Source of the DNA: a virus
IMG/VR virus record: IMGVR_UViG_3300044638_008494
Span: 1 to 64,000 of that record
Strand: one strand, 5' to 3'
DNA: 64,000 nucleotides
The notes beneath the pieces were generated by a model. It was not told the DNA's origin, made no database searches, and worked only from the letters and a program-made list of their open reading frames with translations. The translations under genes and the position numbers were made by a program. Numbering within the stretch: position 1 is the first letter of the stretch; the number at the start of each line of letters is the position of its first letter. Shown here piece after piece: positions 1-8,167 of the stretch.

Positions 1-39
1 TATGAGCGTACTGAGCTACCAGACTGCTCGCACCCCGCA
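1..39 (-). tRNA. tRNA-Met (CAT), 3' part outside window
   Basis: Read on the minus strand, the segment begins with an acceptor strand TGCGGGG, followed by a D arm with a perfect GAGC/GCTC stem around the loop AGTCTGGTA. It then runs into an anticodon stem and the loop start CTCATA, giving anticodon CAT. The D arm and loop match initiator tRNA-fMet (loop AGCCTGGTA in E. coli), so an initiator-type tRNA is plausible. The discriminating acceptor pair and the T arm are cut off by the window edge. One extra base between acceptor and D stem compared with E. coli fMet is odd. Confidence 0.75.
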
Positions 40-217
40 ATTAAAAATATTAGCTATCTTACACATATTGTGTTGCCCATTTAGCTCAGGGTCGTGGCTT
101 GATTGTTTTTAGGCTCAAGTCTTAGAAGGCCAATCTTTATATTTTTACATACGTTCGATAAGAATATCTCCCGAACTGTATGCTTATAATATATAGAATT
201 GGTAAAAATGTCAAGAA
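40..217. other. Non-coding interval with a strong hairpin
   Basis: No open reading frame is supported here. It contains a 10-bp inverted repeat with one bulged base: CATACGTTCG at 148-157 pairs with CGAAC-T-GTATG at 172-182, around a 14-base loop. A second imperfect 7-bp repeat (GGCTTGA with TCAAGTC) lies near 96-121. It sits between a tRNA gene and a small minus-strand gene, so it could hold a structured RNA, a processing signal or a decayed tRNA. There is no U-run typical of an intrinsic terminator. Confidence 0.3.
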
Positions 218-361
218 TTAATCTTCTTGATCAATGCTACCAGCTTTTGATGTGTATGTATCAACTCCATCAAAATCATCTTCATCAGTAGCATAAAGAT
301 CAATAGAATTAAATCTGTTTAAATTATCGTCATCTTCGTTAAGCCAAGATGGATTCAACAT
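218..361 (-). CDS. Small acidic protein of unknown function (47 aa)
   Basis: A 47-codon frame begins with ATG (MLNPSWLNEDDD...) and ends with TAA. It is strongly acidic, with repeated Asp/Glu patches (EDDD, DEDDFD) and only two Lys/Arg residues. It lies on the same strand as the neighbouring genes, 115 bases downstream of the mosaic zinc-ribbon gene. Only a weak ribosome binding site is visible. The composition looks like a real small phage protein rather than random A+T-rich translation. No family is recognised; acidic proteins of this size may be scaffold fragments or DNA mimics, but nothing here decides that. Confidence 0.5.
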   Translation of the reverse strand: MLNPSWLNEDDDNLNRFNSIDLYATDEDDFDGVDTYTSKAGSIDQED

Positions 362-476
362 ATTTTATCTATTAAATATATTGGCAACTTAATAACTGAT
401 TACCTAGTGGTTTGCCAATGTAGGATTTCCTGTACGCCTTGTTCCTCCACACGTTCCTTTATAGCTTTACTATTCA

Positions 477-1598
477 TTACCAACTTTTGCAAGCCCAATA
501 TCTTGCTTTCCATTTTGGGCCAGGATTATCACAATTATGTCTGGCTCTAAAACTTTTTCTTCTTGCAGGAATATTCTTTTTGATCTTCATGTTTGGATCA
601 CCAAAATTTACTTTGACTACGTTTCCTTTATCATTTTTAACATAGACAGAAAATTTCTTTGGTCCACCTGGGGTTCTGAATGGTTTATTTAATTTAACTT
701 TTCTGCCTTGATATTCAGATCCTTGGGCTTTTTCCCAAGCTTCTTTTGATGGTCGATCTTTATCTCCTGGTTTTGCTGGTTTATAATTTTTACCTTCTCT
801 TTTCTTTTTTCTTCTAATATTTTCCCAAAGACCAGGTCTTTTCATTGCAATATCATATTCAACAACATCTTCTTCACTGAAAGCAACTTCCTCTGCTGTA
901 ACGTATTCTTGCTCATCTGGGCAATAAAAATTATCTTCGTTTAAATCTTCTCCAGAAGCATCTAGCTCACTATTATCTTCCTCGTCTTCCATTTCGTCCT
1001 CTACTTCTTCTTTATAGTTTGAAGACCCGCATTTTGGACATTTTTCAGCTTTTTCGCCTTCATATCCACAATCTTCACATTCATATTCGCCTTCTGAGGA
1101 TTGTATTTTTCTAGCTAAAGCTTGTTTTGCTTCGGCTTTGTTTTCTTCAACAAACATGATGTAGTTGTGAATAGCTAACATATAATCTTCTGTAATAGCT
1201 ATTTTTCCTTGAAGCCAAGGCTCTGTTAAATTTTCTTTTACCATTGGGTTATCAATAGCAGCAATAATATTTTCAGCATGTTTCTTGATAGAGTTAATAG
1301 AGCCAAGAGACATATGATAAAAATCCATTTTATATTCTTCAAGGGATTCTTCGGAAGCTTTTGTAACGCTTTGTTTTGGTAAATATTTATCTTGCGCAGC
1401 TTTATTAAAAATTAAAATCTCATTATCTTCTGAGCCAAGAACAACATCTGCGCTAGCTTTGGCTTTTTTCCATTGAGAATAACAAACAGCGGCGCGCTGC
1501 TTCTGATCTTTAAAGTCTTTCCCCATTGTATTATCACCCATACAACGGGATACAAAATCACTTTGCTTTTCTTTTCCTTTTGGAGTTGGCAATGGCAT
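477..1598 (-). CDS. Mosaic phage protein with zinc ribbon, probable virion-associated
   Basis: Four parts are visible in the 373 residues. Residues 1-47 carry the segment with DFVSRCM and RAAVCYSQW, known from the N-termini of many phage head proteins and prohead proteases. Residues 90-160 form a helical domain (PWLQGKIAITEDYM...HNYIMF) of a kind common in phage genomes. A zinc ribbon follows with C174, C177, C187 and C190, then a long acidic linker. The basic C-terminal domain ends in FRARHNCDNPGPKWKARYWACKSW-like sequence, a tail seen on several phage structural proteins. I see no protease catalytic motif. The ATG start is unambiguous. It is probably packaged or morphogenetic, but the exact role is unknown. 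Confidence 0.6.
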   Translation of the reverse strand: MPLPTPKGKEKQSDFVSRCMGDNTMGKDFKDQKQRAAVCYSQWKKAKASADVVLGSEDNEILIFNKAAQDKYLPKQSVTKASEESLEEYKMDFYHMSLGSINSIKKHAENIIAAIDNPMVKENLTEPWLQGKIAITEDYMLAIHNYIMFVEENKAEAKQALARKIQSSEGEYECEDCGYEGEKAEKCPKCGSSNYKEEVEDEMEDEEDNSELDASGEDLNEDNFYCPDEQEYVTAEEVAFSEEDVVEYDIAMKRPGLWENIRRKKKREGKNYKPAKPGDKDRPSKEAWEKAQGSEYQGRKVKLNKPFRTPGGPKKFSVYVKNDKGNVVKVNFGDPNMKIKKNIPARRKSFRARHNCDNPGPKWKARYWACKSW

Positions 1599-1620
1599 AA
1601 TTATTTATAATAATTACACC

Positions 1621-4203
1621 CTAATTTTCTAAAGTTTCCTTTGAATCTTTTAAATCCTTTAATTTGCAATAAATCTTATTCGATTGTATTCCAAGATCAT
1701 TAATGTAAATTGCGTCTGGCCCCTTCACGGCCCCAGAAATGACTACGATGTCGTTCTCCTCTGGAAGCTTGCCGCCATTTTTATCCATCATTTCTTGAAT
1801 TTTGTTACGGTTGCTGTCAAAAACCATTGCTGCAACTTCGCTTGTTTCATCAGAAATAATTACTTTTACATATTTATTGCCACGTTGAGATGTTCGCTTT
1901 GTAACTTCTTGAACAACACCAACTACCATAACCTTATCGCCCTCCTTCTTGCTTTTAATGTCAATAATCGAATTGAACGAAGGATTCTTTTCTCTATAAA
2001 TTTTATTTAAAGATTGCGAGTATGGATTTCCAAGAAGAGTATATTCATACCAAAAATTTGCCAGATCTTCATTTCTACTATTTAATAAATAGATTTTTTT
2101 GTAAGGCTCATATTTTTTCTTAATAGTTTCAAACCTAGATGGCTTGATAATAAAATCACCATCAGTTGCATCTGAAAGCTTTTTGATATTATCAAGAATA
2201 TCTGTTTCTCCATTGGCAAACATTTGACGGATCATGTTTTTTTCACGATCTGTAAGAATATTATATGTTTGAGCTTCTAATGCAAGTTTAGATCTTGACT
2301 TGCCAAAGCCATCAAGCGCACCGGCCTGAATCATTGCTGAAAGAGCGCCAATATTAATTTTAGCTTCTTTAGCGGCATCAAAACATTCCATTTTATTTGT
2401 AAAATTAGAACGAAATGCAATAACATTTTTAAGAGTTTTTTCTGAAATACCCTTGATGGCTGAAAGTCCGTAGCGAATGTTATCACCTTCAATTTTAAAA
2501 TCAACATCTGATTTAGCCAAATGCGGCGGCAGCAGTTCAATACCAAAAGCTTTCATTTCATGACAAATCAATCTTGATTGCTCAAGGAAGTCTGATTCGT
2601 TAACAGCCATTCGTAGAAGTGCCAAGAAAAATTCTTTGGGATAATTAAACTTTAAATATGTGGTAATTGCAGAAAGGGATGCATATGGATAGGCATGCCC
2701 TGCACAGAATGAATAGTTCGCGCTGTCTTCGAGAATTTTCCAGTAGAAATCAGCAATCTCTTCGCCAAGCTTTAGTTCTTTTGCCTTGGTATAAATAATC
2801 TCTTTCCACTTGGGCATCTCTTCGCGCTTTTTCTTGCCAACAATCTTTCTTAGGGTTTCAGCTTCGCTCAATGTGAGTCCGAAAACTTTATGCCCAATTG
2901 CCATCATTTGCTCTTGATAGAGTGCAGCGCCGCCAGTTCTTTTTAATACCTCGTCAACCTTTGGGTGAAATTCTGGAAATTCTCCATAGTTTGCATATCG
3001 AGCATATTGCTCTGCAAAGGCTAAAGCCCCTGGTCTTGCAATTGCTACCACGGCGGCAAGCTGATCGAGATTTTTTGGCTTTACTTGTTTGCAAACATTA
3101 TAATTTGTAAACGCCTCAATTTGAAAAATTCCGTGTGGGTATTTTAAATCCTGCAAATGTGCATAAACAGTATCGTAATCTTCAACATCAATATCAAAAT
3201 AGTTTATCCCCACTTGAGTACAAACATCTTGCACTACAGAAAGGCTTTTTAGACCCAAGATATCAAGTTTGAGATTTATTTTCCCTGCCCATTCCATGTT
3301 GTATGAAGAAACTCTTTCCTTATCAGATGTCAACTCTGTTGGGCAAAAATTATTAATATTTTCATAAGAAACAAGATTTCCAGAAGCATGAACGCTTTTG
3401 TTTCTCATAAGGTCTTTTAATTGAATAGCTACACCGTAAATATCTTTATTTTCGTCACACCATTTTTTAAAATCTTCGTTATCTTTATATTCATCGTCAA
3501 TTTCATTAATCTTGCCAAACTTTGATTGGATCATAGAAGTAACAGCGTTCATCTCATCTTCTGTTTTATCCCCCACTATCTTTCCACAATCCTTGATTAA
3601 GGCTCTTCCAGAAAGTGTGCTTGTATTTAAAATTTTTGCTGTTCTATTGGGATAACGCTTTTCCAAATATTTGATAACTTCTTGGCGGCGATAATAACAA
3701 AAATCCATATCAATATCTGGCAAGAAGCTTCCATCAAAATAAACAATACCATCCACAATAGTTTTTTTGGCTCTTGTAGCTGAAATGAATCTTTCAAAAT
3801 AAAGATCGTATTTGATTGGATCTACCTTTGTAACTCCGATCAGATAAAGTATTAGACTGGATGCTGCAGATCCGCGACCAGGCCCAGTTGGAATGTTTTC
3901 TTTTTCACAAAAGTTGATCACATCCCAAATCATTAAAATATAGTCAACAAATCCAAGCTCTTGCAGTACTTTAAATTCTTTAACAGCGCGCTCTTTGTAT
4001 AAATCAATATTTGCCCCTTCTTCTTTTAATTTTGGAATAATTTTTTTAAAACCAGACTGGCAAAGGGCCTGTAAAAAGTCATCATTTGATGCATCTTTTG
4101 ATAGTTCAATTTTCTTTTTTTGAGTTGCTGTAAACTCAATAGTGGGACACCTTACGCCATGCAGGGGCAAGTCTAATTTATCAAAAGATTCTAGAAAGTT
4201 CAT
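1621..4203 (-). CDS. dnaE: DNA polymerase III alpha subunit, polymerase body without PHP domain
   Basis: This is the C-family replicative polymerase. It begins directly in the palm region and lacks the usual N-terminal PHP domain. The nucleotide-binding loop GPGRGSAASS is at about 107-116. The catalytic aspartates are in PDIDMDF (D165, D167), and the third is D314 in KLDILGLK. The SVHASG motif matches the thumb/finger region of bacterial DnaE. A C-terminal OB-type domain lies near residues 750-850. At 860 residues it is about 300 shorter than E. coli DnaE, and the missing part is accounted for by a separate PHP-like gene three genes upstream. It overlaps the ClpP-like gene by 4 bases. Identification is firm. 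Confidence 0.95.
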   Translation of the reverse strand: MNFLESFDKLDLPLHGVRCPTIEFTATQKKKIELSKDASNDDFLQALCQSGFKKIIPKLKEEGANIDLYKERAVKEFKVLQELGFVDYILMIWDVINFCEKENIPTGPGRGSAASSLILYLIGVTKVDPIKYDLYFERFISATRAKKTIVDGIVYFDGSFLPDIDMDFCYYRRQEVIKYLEKRYPNRTAKILNTSTLSGRALIKDCGKIVGDKTEDEMNAVTSMIQSKFGKINEIDDEYKDNEDFKKWCDENKDIYGVAIQLKDLMRNKSVHASGNLVSYENINNFCPTELTSDKERVSSYNMEWAGKINLKLDILGLKSLSVVQDVCTQVGINYFDIDVEDYDTVYAHLQDLKYPHGIFQIEAFTNYNVCKQVKPKNLDQLAAVVAIARPGALAFAEQYARYANYGEFPEFHPKVDEVLKRTGGAALYQEQMMAIGHKVFGLTLSEAETLRKIVGKKKREEMPKWKEIIYTKAKELKLGEEIADFYWKILEDSANYSFCAGHAYPYASLSAITTYLKFNYPKEFFLALLRMAVNESDFLEQSRLICHEMKAFGIELLPPHLAKSDVDFKIEGDNIRYGLSAIKGISEKTLKNVIAFRSNFTNKMECFDAAKEAKINIGALSAMIQAGALDGFGKSRSKLALEAQTYNILTDREKNMIRQMFANGETDILDNIKKLSDATDGDFIIKPSRFETIKKKYEPYKKIYLLNSRNEDLANFWYEYTLLGNPYSQSLNKIYREKNPSFNSIIDIKSKKEGDKVMVVGVVQEVTKRTSQRGNKYVKVIISDETSEVAAMVFDSNRNKIQEMMDKNGGKLPEENDIVVISGAVKGPDAIYINDLGIQSNKIYCKLKDLKDSKETLEN

Positions 4204-4868
4204 TTCTTTCTTAGCCTATTCTTTTTTGAATAATTAAGCAACATTGTTTGTTCTGTTTTTTGCATTTCGACTTTTAATCTCGGAACACCAATATGATCAG
4301 CAATTCCAAGTTGATATGTTGCTTTTGCATCCAAATAAAGATCAGCGTTATTATTTTTAATAAGCATTTTTTCAAAAGTGCCAGATTTCTTTTTGCAATT
4401 TTTATCCAGCATTAGAAGTAAATTACTATTTAGTTCAGAACAATGCTCTGCGCTAACAGCAATATCTGAGAATTTTCCATAATACTCATGAGATACCTGA
4501 TGGACAAGGACATAGCCATATTTTGAAATAAATCTCATTCCATGATCACCAGCAGATAACAAAACTGCACCACAGCTAAACGCTTTTCCATCACAAATTG
4601 TAGCAACTTTTTTGGTAGAGCTTTCAATAATAGAAAGCATTGCATGGAGAGCGTAAACATCGCCACCATAAGAATCTACGATTATGGGAATAATTTCTTG
4701 ATCAGAAGATTCAAGTCTGAAAAAATCTTCCCGAAATTCGTTAACTGCACCTTCGCAAATTTCATTAACAATAATAAAGTTATTGTTTTTTCTTTTAGTT
4801 AAACCTTGTAAATCTTGAATATCGATTTCAAACGGCAAATCATCTTGATTAATTTTAATTTCTTTCAT
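4200..4868 (-). CDS. clpP: ClpP-like serine protease
   Basis: The 222-residue protein has the ClpP/crotonase fold signature. The oxyanion segment is SYGGD. The nucleophile is S98 in GKAFSCG. The histidine is H123 in VLVHQ, and the acid is D176 in NADLYLDA, aligning with E. coli S97, H122 and D171, so the catalytic triad looks intact. Phage ClpP homologues usually lie beside portal or capsid genes as maturation proteases. This one lies between DNA polymerase and its exonuclease, overlapping each by 4 bases. No partner ATPase is visible in the window. It could process replication proteins, be a moonlighting maturation protease, or work with a host Clp ATPase. Confidence 0.9.
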   Translation of the reverse strand: MKEIKINQDDLPFEIDIQDLQGLTKRKNNNFIIVNEICEGAVNEFREDFFRLESSDQEIIPIIVDSYGGDVYALHAMLSIIESSTKKVATICDGKAFSCGAVLLSAGDHGMRFISKYGYVLVHQVSHEYYGKFSDIAVSAEHCSELNSNLLLMLDKNCKKKSGTFEKMLIKNNNADLYLDAKATYQLGIADHIGVPRLKVEMQKTEQTMLLNYSKKNRLRKK

Positions 4869-5509
4869 TGGTTTAATAAGTAAAGTTGTTTTTTTAGAAT
4901 TTGATATGTTAGTTCAACATCATACAAGCCATTGTGAGCAAGGCTTTTATCGTATGGGATGCTGTATTTCTTGCAAAGGTATTCTACTGAAGTTTTAAGA
5001 CCTTTTCTATTAAAAGATTTAAGTTTAAAATTCCAAGCTGCTTGTGATTGACCTTCGGGCTTTTGATATCCAATTTCAATAGCTTTTTCAATATTTTGAA
5101 CATCGTATATTCGTTCAATGTACGAGTAATCACTTTTCTTGCCTAAAGATCTTCGAAAAGTGTTATGTATAAAAATATCAAAACCAATCAGGTTAGCTCC
5201 AGAGATTAAAATGTCTCTATCAAATAAGTATTTCTCAAAGTGTTCAAGAACTTCTTTTGGATCTTCGCTTTTTTGCTTGTATTCGCTATGAATAAAGCCA
5301 GTTATTCTTGCAGCATCTGCAGACATTTTTAAATCTGGCCAGAATGGAAAACGATCATATTCTTCAATTTTTTCATTGCCTTGATAAACACAGTAAGAAA
5401 GTTGCCAAGGTCTGGATGAAAACAAATTCAAGTCCTCAGTTTCAAAATCGAAAATAAGCCATTTTTTATTGTTATCAAATCTTAATAAATTATTAATTTT
5501 ACGAGCCAT
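4865..5509 (-). CDS. DnaQ-like 3'-5' exonuclease (proofreading subunit)
   Basis: This is a DEDDh exonuclease. Exo I is FDFETED (D21, E23 from the chosen start), Exo II is GFDIFIHNTF, and Exo III is AHNGLYDVELT with the His and Asp of the DEDDh type. By family it removes mispaired 3' ends, and its place between the two parts of the polymerase makes it the likely epsilon-type proofreader. An upstream ATG at 5533 keeps the frame open, but the ATG at 5509 is preferred. A GGAAGGGTG purine run lies a few bases before it, and the overlap with the upstream gene is then only 11 bases. Length is about 214 residues, usual for epsilon-like domains. Confidence 0.88.
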   Translation of the reverse strand: MARKINNLLRFDNNKKWLIFDFETEDLNLFSSRPWQLSYCVYQGNEKIEEYDRFPFWPDLKMSADAARITGFIHSEYKQKSEDPKEVLEHFEKYLFDRDILISGANLIGFDIFIHNTFRRSLGKKSDYSYIERIYDVQNIEKAIEIGYQKPEGQSQAAWNFKLKSFNRKGLKTSVEYLCKKYSIPYDKSLAHNGLYDVELTYQILKKQLYLLNQ

Positions 5510-6254
5510 GAACTTCACCCTTCCATCGTTCAAAGTTAAATGTATCAGAACTCATATAGTTTAATTCGGGTTTCGATAATTTAGATTTGTTTAAAATACA
5601 GCGAAAAGATTGATATGCCTTGAAATTTTCTGACTTTTCATAGAAAATTGACTGTGCTGGGGTTAAAGTGCAGCCATGATCTGCAGAGCAATATAGCTCT
5701 AGAGCATCTTTTATAATTCCGTCAAACGGAAGACCATTATCTTCGACAAAGAAAGTATGTGGCATTCTTGATAGTGATGGTATAATTTCAGAAAATGTCA
5801 TTGTATTTTTAGCTACAAAAGAATCGTAAAATGGAAATGCTATGGTTAAATTCTTGGTGATAAGGTCATTGAAATTTTTCCAATCAATTCTTGGCAAATA
5901 ATAAAACCCATGCTCGCTAGCCCAAGCCCAAATCTTGATCAGGTCTTTATATCCTTTAGAATTTTTAATGAATAAAATAATTTTAGATTCATTTTTAAGA
6001 CTCTCTTCTTTTGTTGAAGCATCGTCTGTGATGATTAATTTTAATCCAAAACGCAAATTTAAATCAAGATCTTTACAATTCGAATATGCTTCAAGAAAGC
6101 CAGTCATAACGCTTTCAACCAAATAAACATCTTGAATGTTATTATTTTTACAAATATCAAGAATGGATTTTGGTCCAATCTCTGGGCTTTCTTTATCTAG
6201 TGTTAGAATAGATCGCCCAGAATAATGGGATGTCCACAAAGGAACTTTAAGCAT
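5499..6254 (-). CDS. Separate PHP-like domain of DNA polymerase III alpha
   Basis: The 251 residues resemble the N-terminal PHP region of DnaE. FGLKLIITDD matches the 'GIKPIIG' strand. LFIKNSKGYKDLIKI...GFYYLPRIDW matches the region of DnaE reading L-x-KN-x-GY-NL...GFYYKPRID. FKAYQSFRCI matches the segment just before the polymerase core. The metal-binding His-x-His of active PHP domains is absent (WTSHYSG in its place), so phosphoesterase activity is unlikely. Together with the 860-residue polymerase body it gives a normal total DnaE length. A structural or proofreader-docking role for a detached PHP is an inference. The ATG start is clear. Confidence 0.75.
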   Translation of the reverse strand: MLKVPLWTSHYSGRSILTLDKESPEIGPKSILDICKNNNIQDVYLVESVMTGFLEAYSNCKDLDLNLRFGLKLIITDDASTKEESLKNESKIILFIKNSKGYKDLIKIWAWASEHGFYYLPRIDWKNFNDLITKNLTIAFPFYDSFVAKNTMTFSEIIPSLSRMPHTFFVEDNGLPFDGIIKDALELYCSADHGCTLTPAQSIFYEKSENFKAYQSFRCILNKSKLSKPELNYMSSDTFNFERWKGEVHGS

Positions 6255-6285
6255 TTTTTTATATTAGAGCTTGTTGGGGCAAAAA

Positions 6286-7293
6286 TCAATTAAAATCTGC
6301 ACTGCCATAATGAGCGGGACAACCAGCGTATTCTAGCTTTTCCCATGACTGATTGTCGGTTATCTTTTCGTACTGAAATTTTTCTAGATAATCTTTTTCA
6401 AGAACTGTTTTGATAATATTTTTATTCTCATCGAATAGCCTATAGTAAGAAAATGGATCGCGGAACGAGCATTTCCATCCAGACTTTGCACCACACTTCC
6501 ATCTTCTTGAATTATCATAGAGAGCATAATCATTTTTTGCATCTTGCTCGTCAAAATTAGAAATGATAGTATTTACATAAGATAAATAGTGCCGGAATCC
6601 TTCAACTTGCTCTTCGGTAAATTCAAGTTCTTGAAATGGGTTTTTGGCAAATCGTAAAAAAATAAATCGACCAATTACTTTTTTAAAGTTTGGAATCTTA
6701 CCAGCCTTCTTTAAGAAATGTGCTGCAAGGGTATACATCATGGCCTGCAAATTACTCTCAAGTTCTTCGCCTCTAAACTGCTGTTTGCTTGATTTGTAAT
6801 CAGAGATAAAAATTGATTCTGTTTTTTTATTAAAAAGTATTTTGTCTATATAGCCAACAATTCTAAATTCAAGCTCTTCGTCAATAATATCAAAAGCATA
6901 TTCCGAATCAAGAATTTCTTCGTGATCTTCTGGAAAAAATCCAGCTTCAAGACCTACCTTAATCATTTCATAAATTAAACCTATATTTGTTTTTTTTGAT
7001 TTCTTATCCTCTTCGAACATTTCCAGCCCATACTTATGACACTTGGCTCTTAAAAATCTTTTTATTAATGGGAACTTTTCAATATCGCAATCTGCTTCGT
7101 GCATTTCTTTTGCAAAATGTATCCATTTTGGCTTTGTTAAAAGTTCAAAAAGGTCATGGCATACTGAACCTCTTAAAGCTCCAGAGTTTGTTGTATCTGG
7201 AAGCTTAAGGTGATATTTACTCCAATATAGCCATGAGCATTCTCCAAGAGTTTTAACTCTAGAAGCTGAAAGTTTTGTTAGTTCTTTATCCAT
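6286..7293 (-). CDS. PD-(D/E)XK nuclease, RecB/Cas4-like with probable Fe-S cluster
   Basis: The protein has the layout of RecB-family nucleases. The first motif is LSASRVKTLGECSWLYW. GSVCHDLFELL contains the conserved His (H46). The active-site strands are GYIDKILF (D150) and ISDYKSSK (D165, K167). C19 near the N-terminus plus three C-terminal cysteines (KCGAKSGWKC and GCPAHYG) match the four-cysteine Fe-S arrangement of Cas4/AddB-type nucleases. By family it degrades or resects DNA ends with single-strand exonuclease activity. It overlaps the upstream primase gene by 8 bases within the replication operon, which points to recombination or replication-end processing rather than CRISPR adaptation; no CRISPR array is present. 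Confidence 0.82.
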   Translation of the reverse strand: MDKELTKLSASRVKTLGECSWLYWSKYHLKLPDTTNSGALRGSVCHDLFELLTKPKWIHFAKEMHEADCDIEKFPLIKRFLRAKCHKYGLEMFEEDKKSKKTNIGLIYEMIKVGLEAGFFPEDHEEILDSEYAFDIIDEELEFRIVGYIDKILFNKKTESIFISDYKSSKQQFRGEELESNLQAMMYTLAAHFLKKAGKIPNFKKVIGRFIFLRFAKNPFQELEFTEEQVEGFRHYLSYVNTIISNFDEQDAKNDYALYDNSRRWKCGAKSGWKCSFRDPFSYYRLFDENKNIIKTVLEKDYLEKFQYEKITDNQSWEKLEYAGCPAHYGSADFN

Positions 7294-8167
7294 TTAAAAT
7301 ATTATTTATTTCTTCTTTTGAAGATTCGCCCCAATCCTTACATTTAGGAAGACGTATTTCAATCTGATTCTTGTTAAAAAATTCAAAAAGAGATTGCTGC
7401 ATCTTCTCTGCAGCACTGTTTCCAGCAAAATTATTATCTGCATCATTATTTGTTGATATGATAATTCTATCAGGATCTGCTGCAATTAGCGATTTTAATA
7501 TTGCTCTGCCCAACTTAAGCCCGAATAAAACTAAAAAGTTTTTGACGCCAGCTTCCCAAAGAGCAAGGCCGTCACCAATAGATTCGACAAGGATAATTTC
7601 TTTTTTATTTAAAATATCATCTTTATTTAAAAATGCAGGATATACCCAAGAATCAACAGATCCAAGATGTTTCCATTTTGGGGTATTTTTAGATATTTTT
7701 TTGCCAATCCATCGCCCAGATATTCCAATAAATTCGTTACGGTTATTTTTGATTGGAAATACGTAACGATTATACATTGCACTCTTGGTTGTTTTTGGTA
7801 TAACCCCGCCAAGAAAGAGTTCTAAAGTGCTATCACTAATACCCCTTTCATTCCAATAAGAGTGATTTTTTTGCAAGCTTTCCAATTCGCTTTTATCAAA
7901 AACTTCACCAGATGAAACTATAGTTTCTTTTTTGACTGGTATTTCTATATTGCCATCAAATTTTCCACCGCTTATTTCTACAAGCTTTTTAAAATCTCCG
8001 CCTGTGCCCCTTGCAAAATCAATCCATTTACCAGAATCTTTTAGAATTCTCAATGCAGAATCGTTATCTGAATCACGATAAATTGGTTTTGTGCGCCACT
8101 CTTTCCCGCGATCAAAAAGCGTATACCCCAATCCCTCTAATACAGTTTTGAAATCTATACTTGTCAT
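7286..8167 (-). CDS. dnaG: DNA primase, DnaG-type Toprim
   Basis: The core is a Toprim domain with the catalytic Glu in LVESIGDGLAL (E195) and the metal-binding DxD in STNNDADNN (D242, D244). The N-terminal 70 residues (EWRTKPIYRDSDND...WIDFARGTGGDFKKL) resemble the zinc-binding fold of DnaG, but the zinc cysteines are missing. At 293 residues it is much shorter than DnaG (about 580), with no helicase-interaction domain visible. It sits immediately downstream of the DnaB-type helicase, with a one-base overlap, so the two should act together to prime lagging-strand synthesis. Confidence 0.85.
   Translation of the reverse strand: MTSIDFKTVLEGLGYTLFDRGKEWRTKPIYRDSDNDSALRILKDSGKWIDFARGTGGDFKKLVEISGGKFDGNIEIPVKKETIVSSGEVFDKSELESLQKNHSYWNERGISDSTLELFLGGVIPKTTKSAMYNRYVFPIKNNRNEFIGISGRWIGKKISKNTPKWKHLGSVDSWVYPAFLNKDDILNKKEIILVESIGDGLALWEAGVKNFLVLFGLKLGRAILKSLIAADPDRIIISTNNDADNNFAGNSAAEKMQQSLFEFFNKNQIEIRLPKCKDWGESSKEEINNILNG

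Noticed and set aside
75-150. tRNA-like start GCCCATTTAGCTCAG on the plus strand
   Set aside because: The rest does not give a matching D stem, anticodon stem or T arm, so no tRNA is called.
6286-7293. Cas4 of a CRISPR-Cas system
   Set aside because: No repeats, spacers or other cas genes are present; the gene lies in a replication operon, so a general RecB/Cas4-like nuclease is the better call.
7371-7766. 131-residue plus-strand frame opposite the primase
   Set aside because: Shadow of the firmly identified Toprim primase, no family-like pattern.
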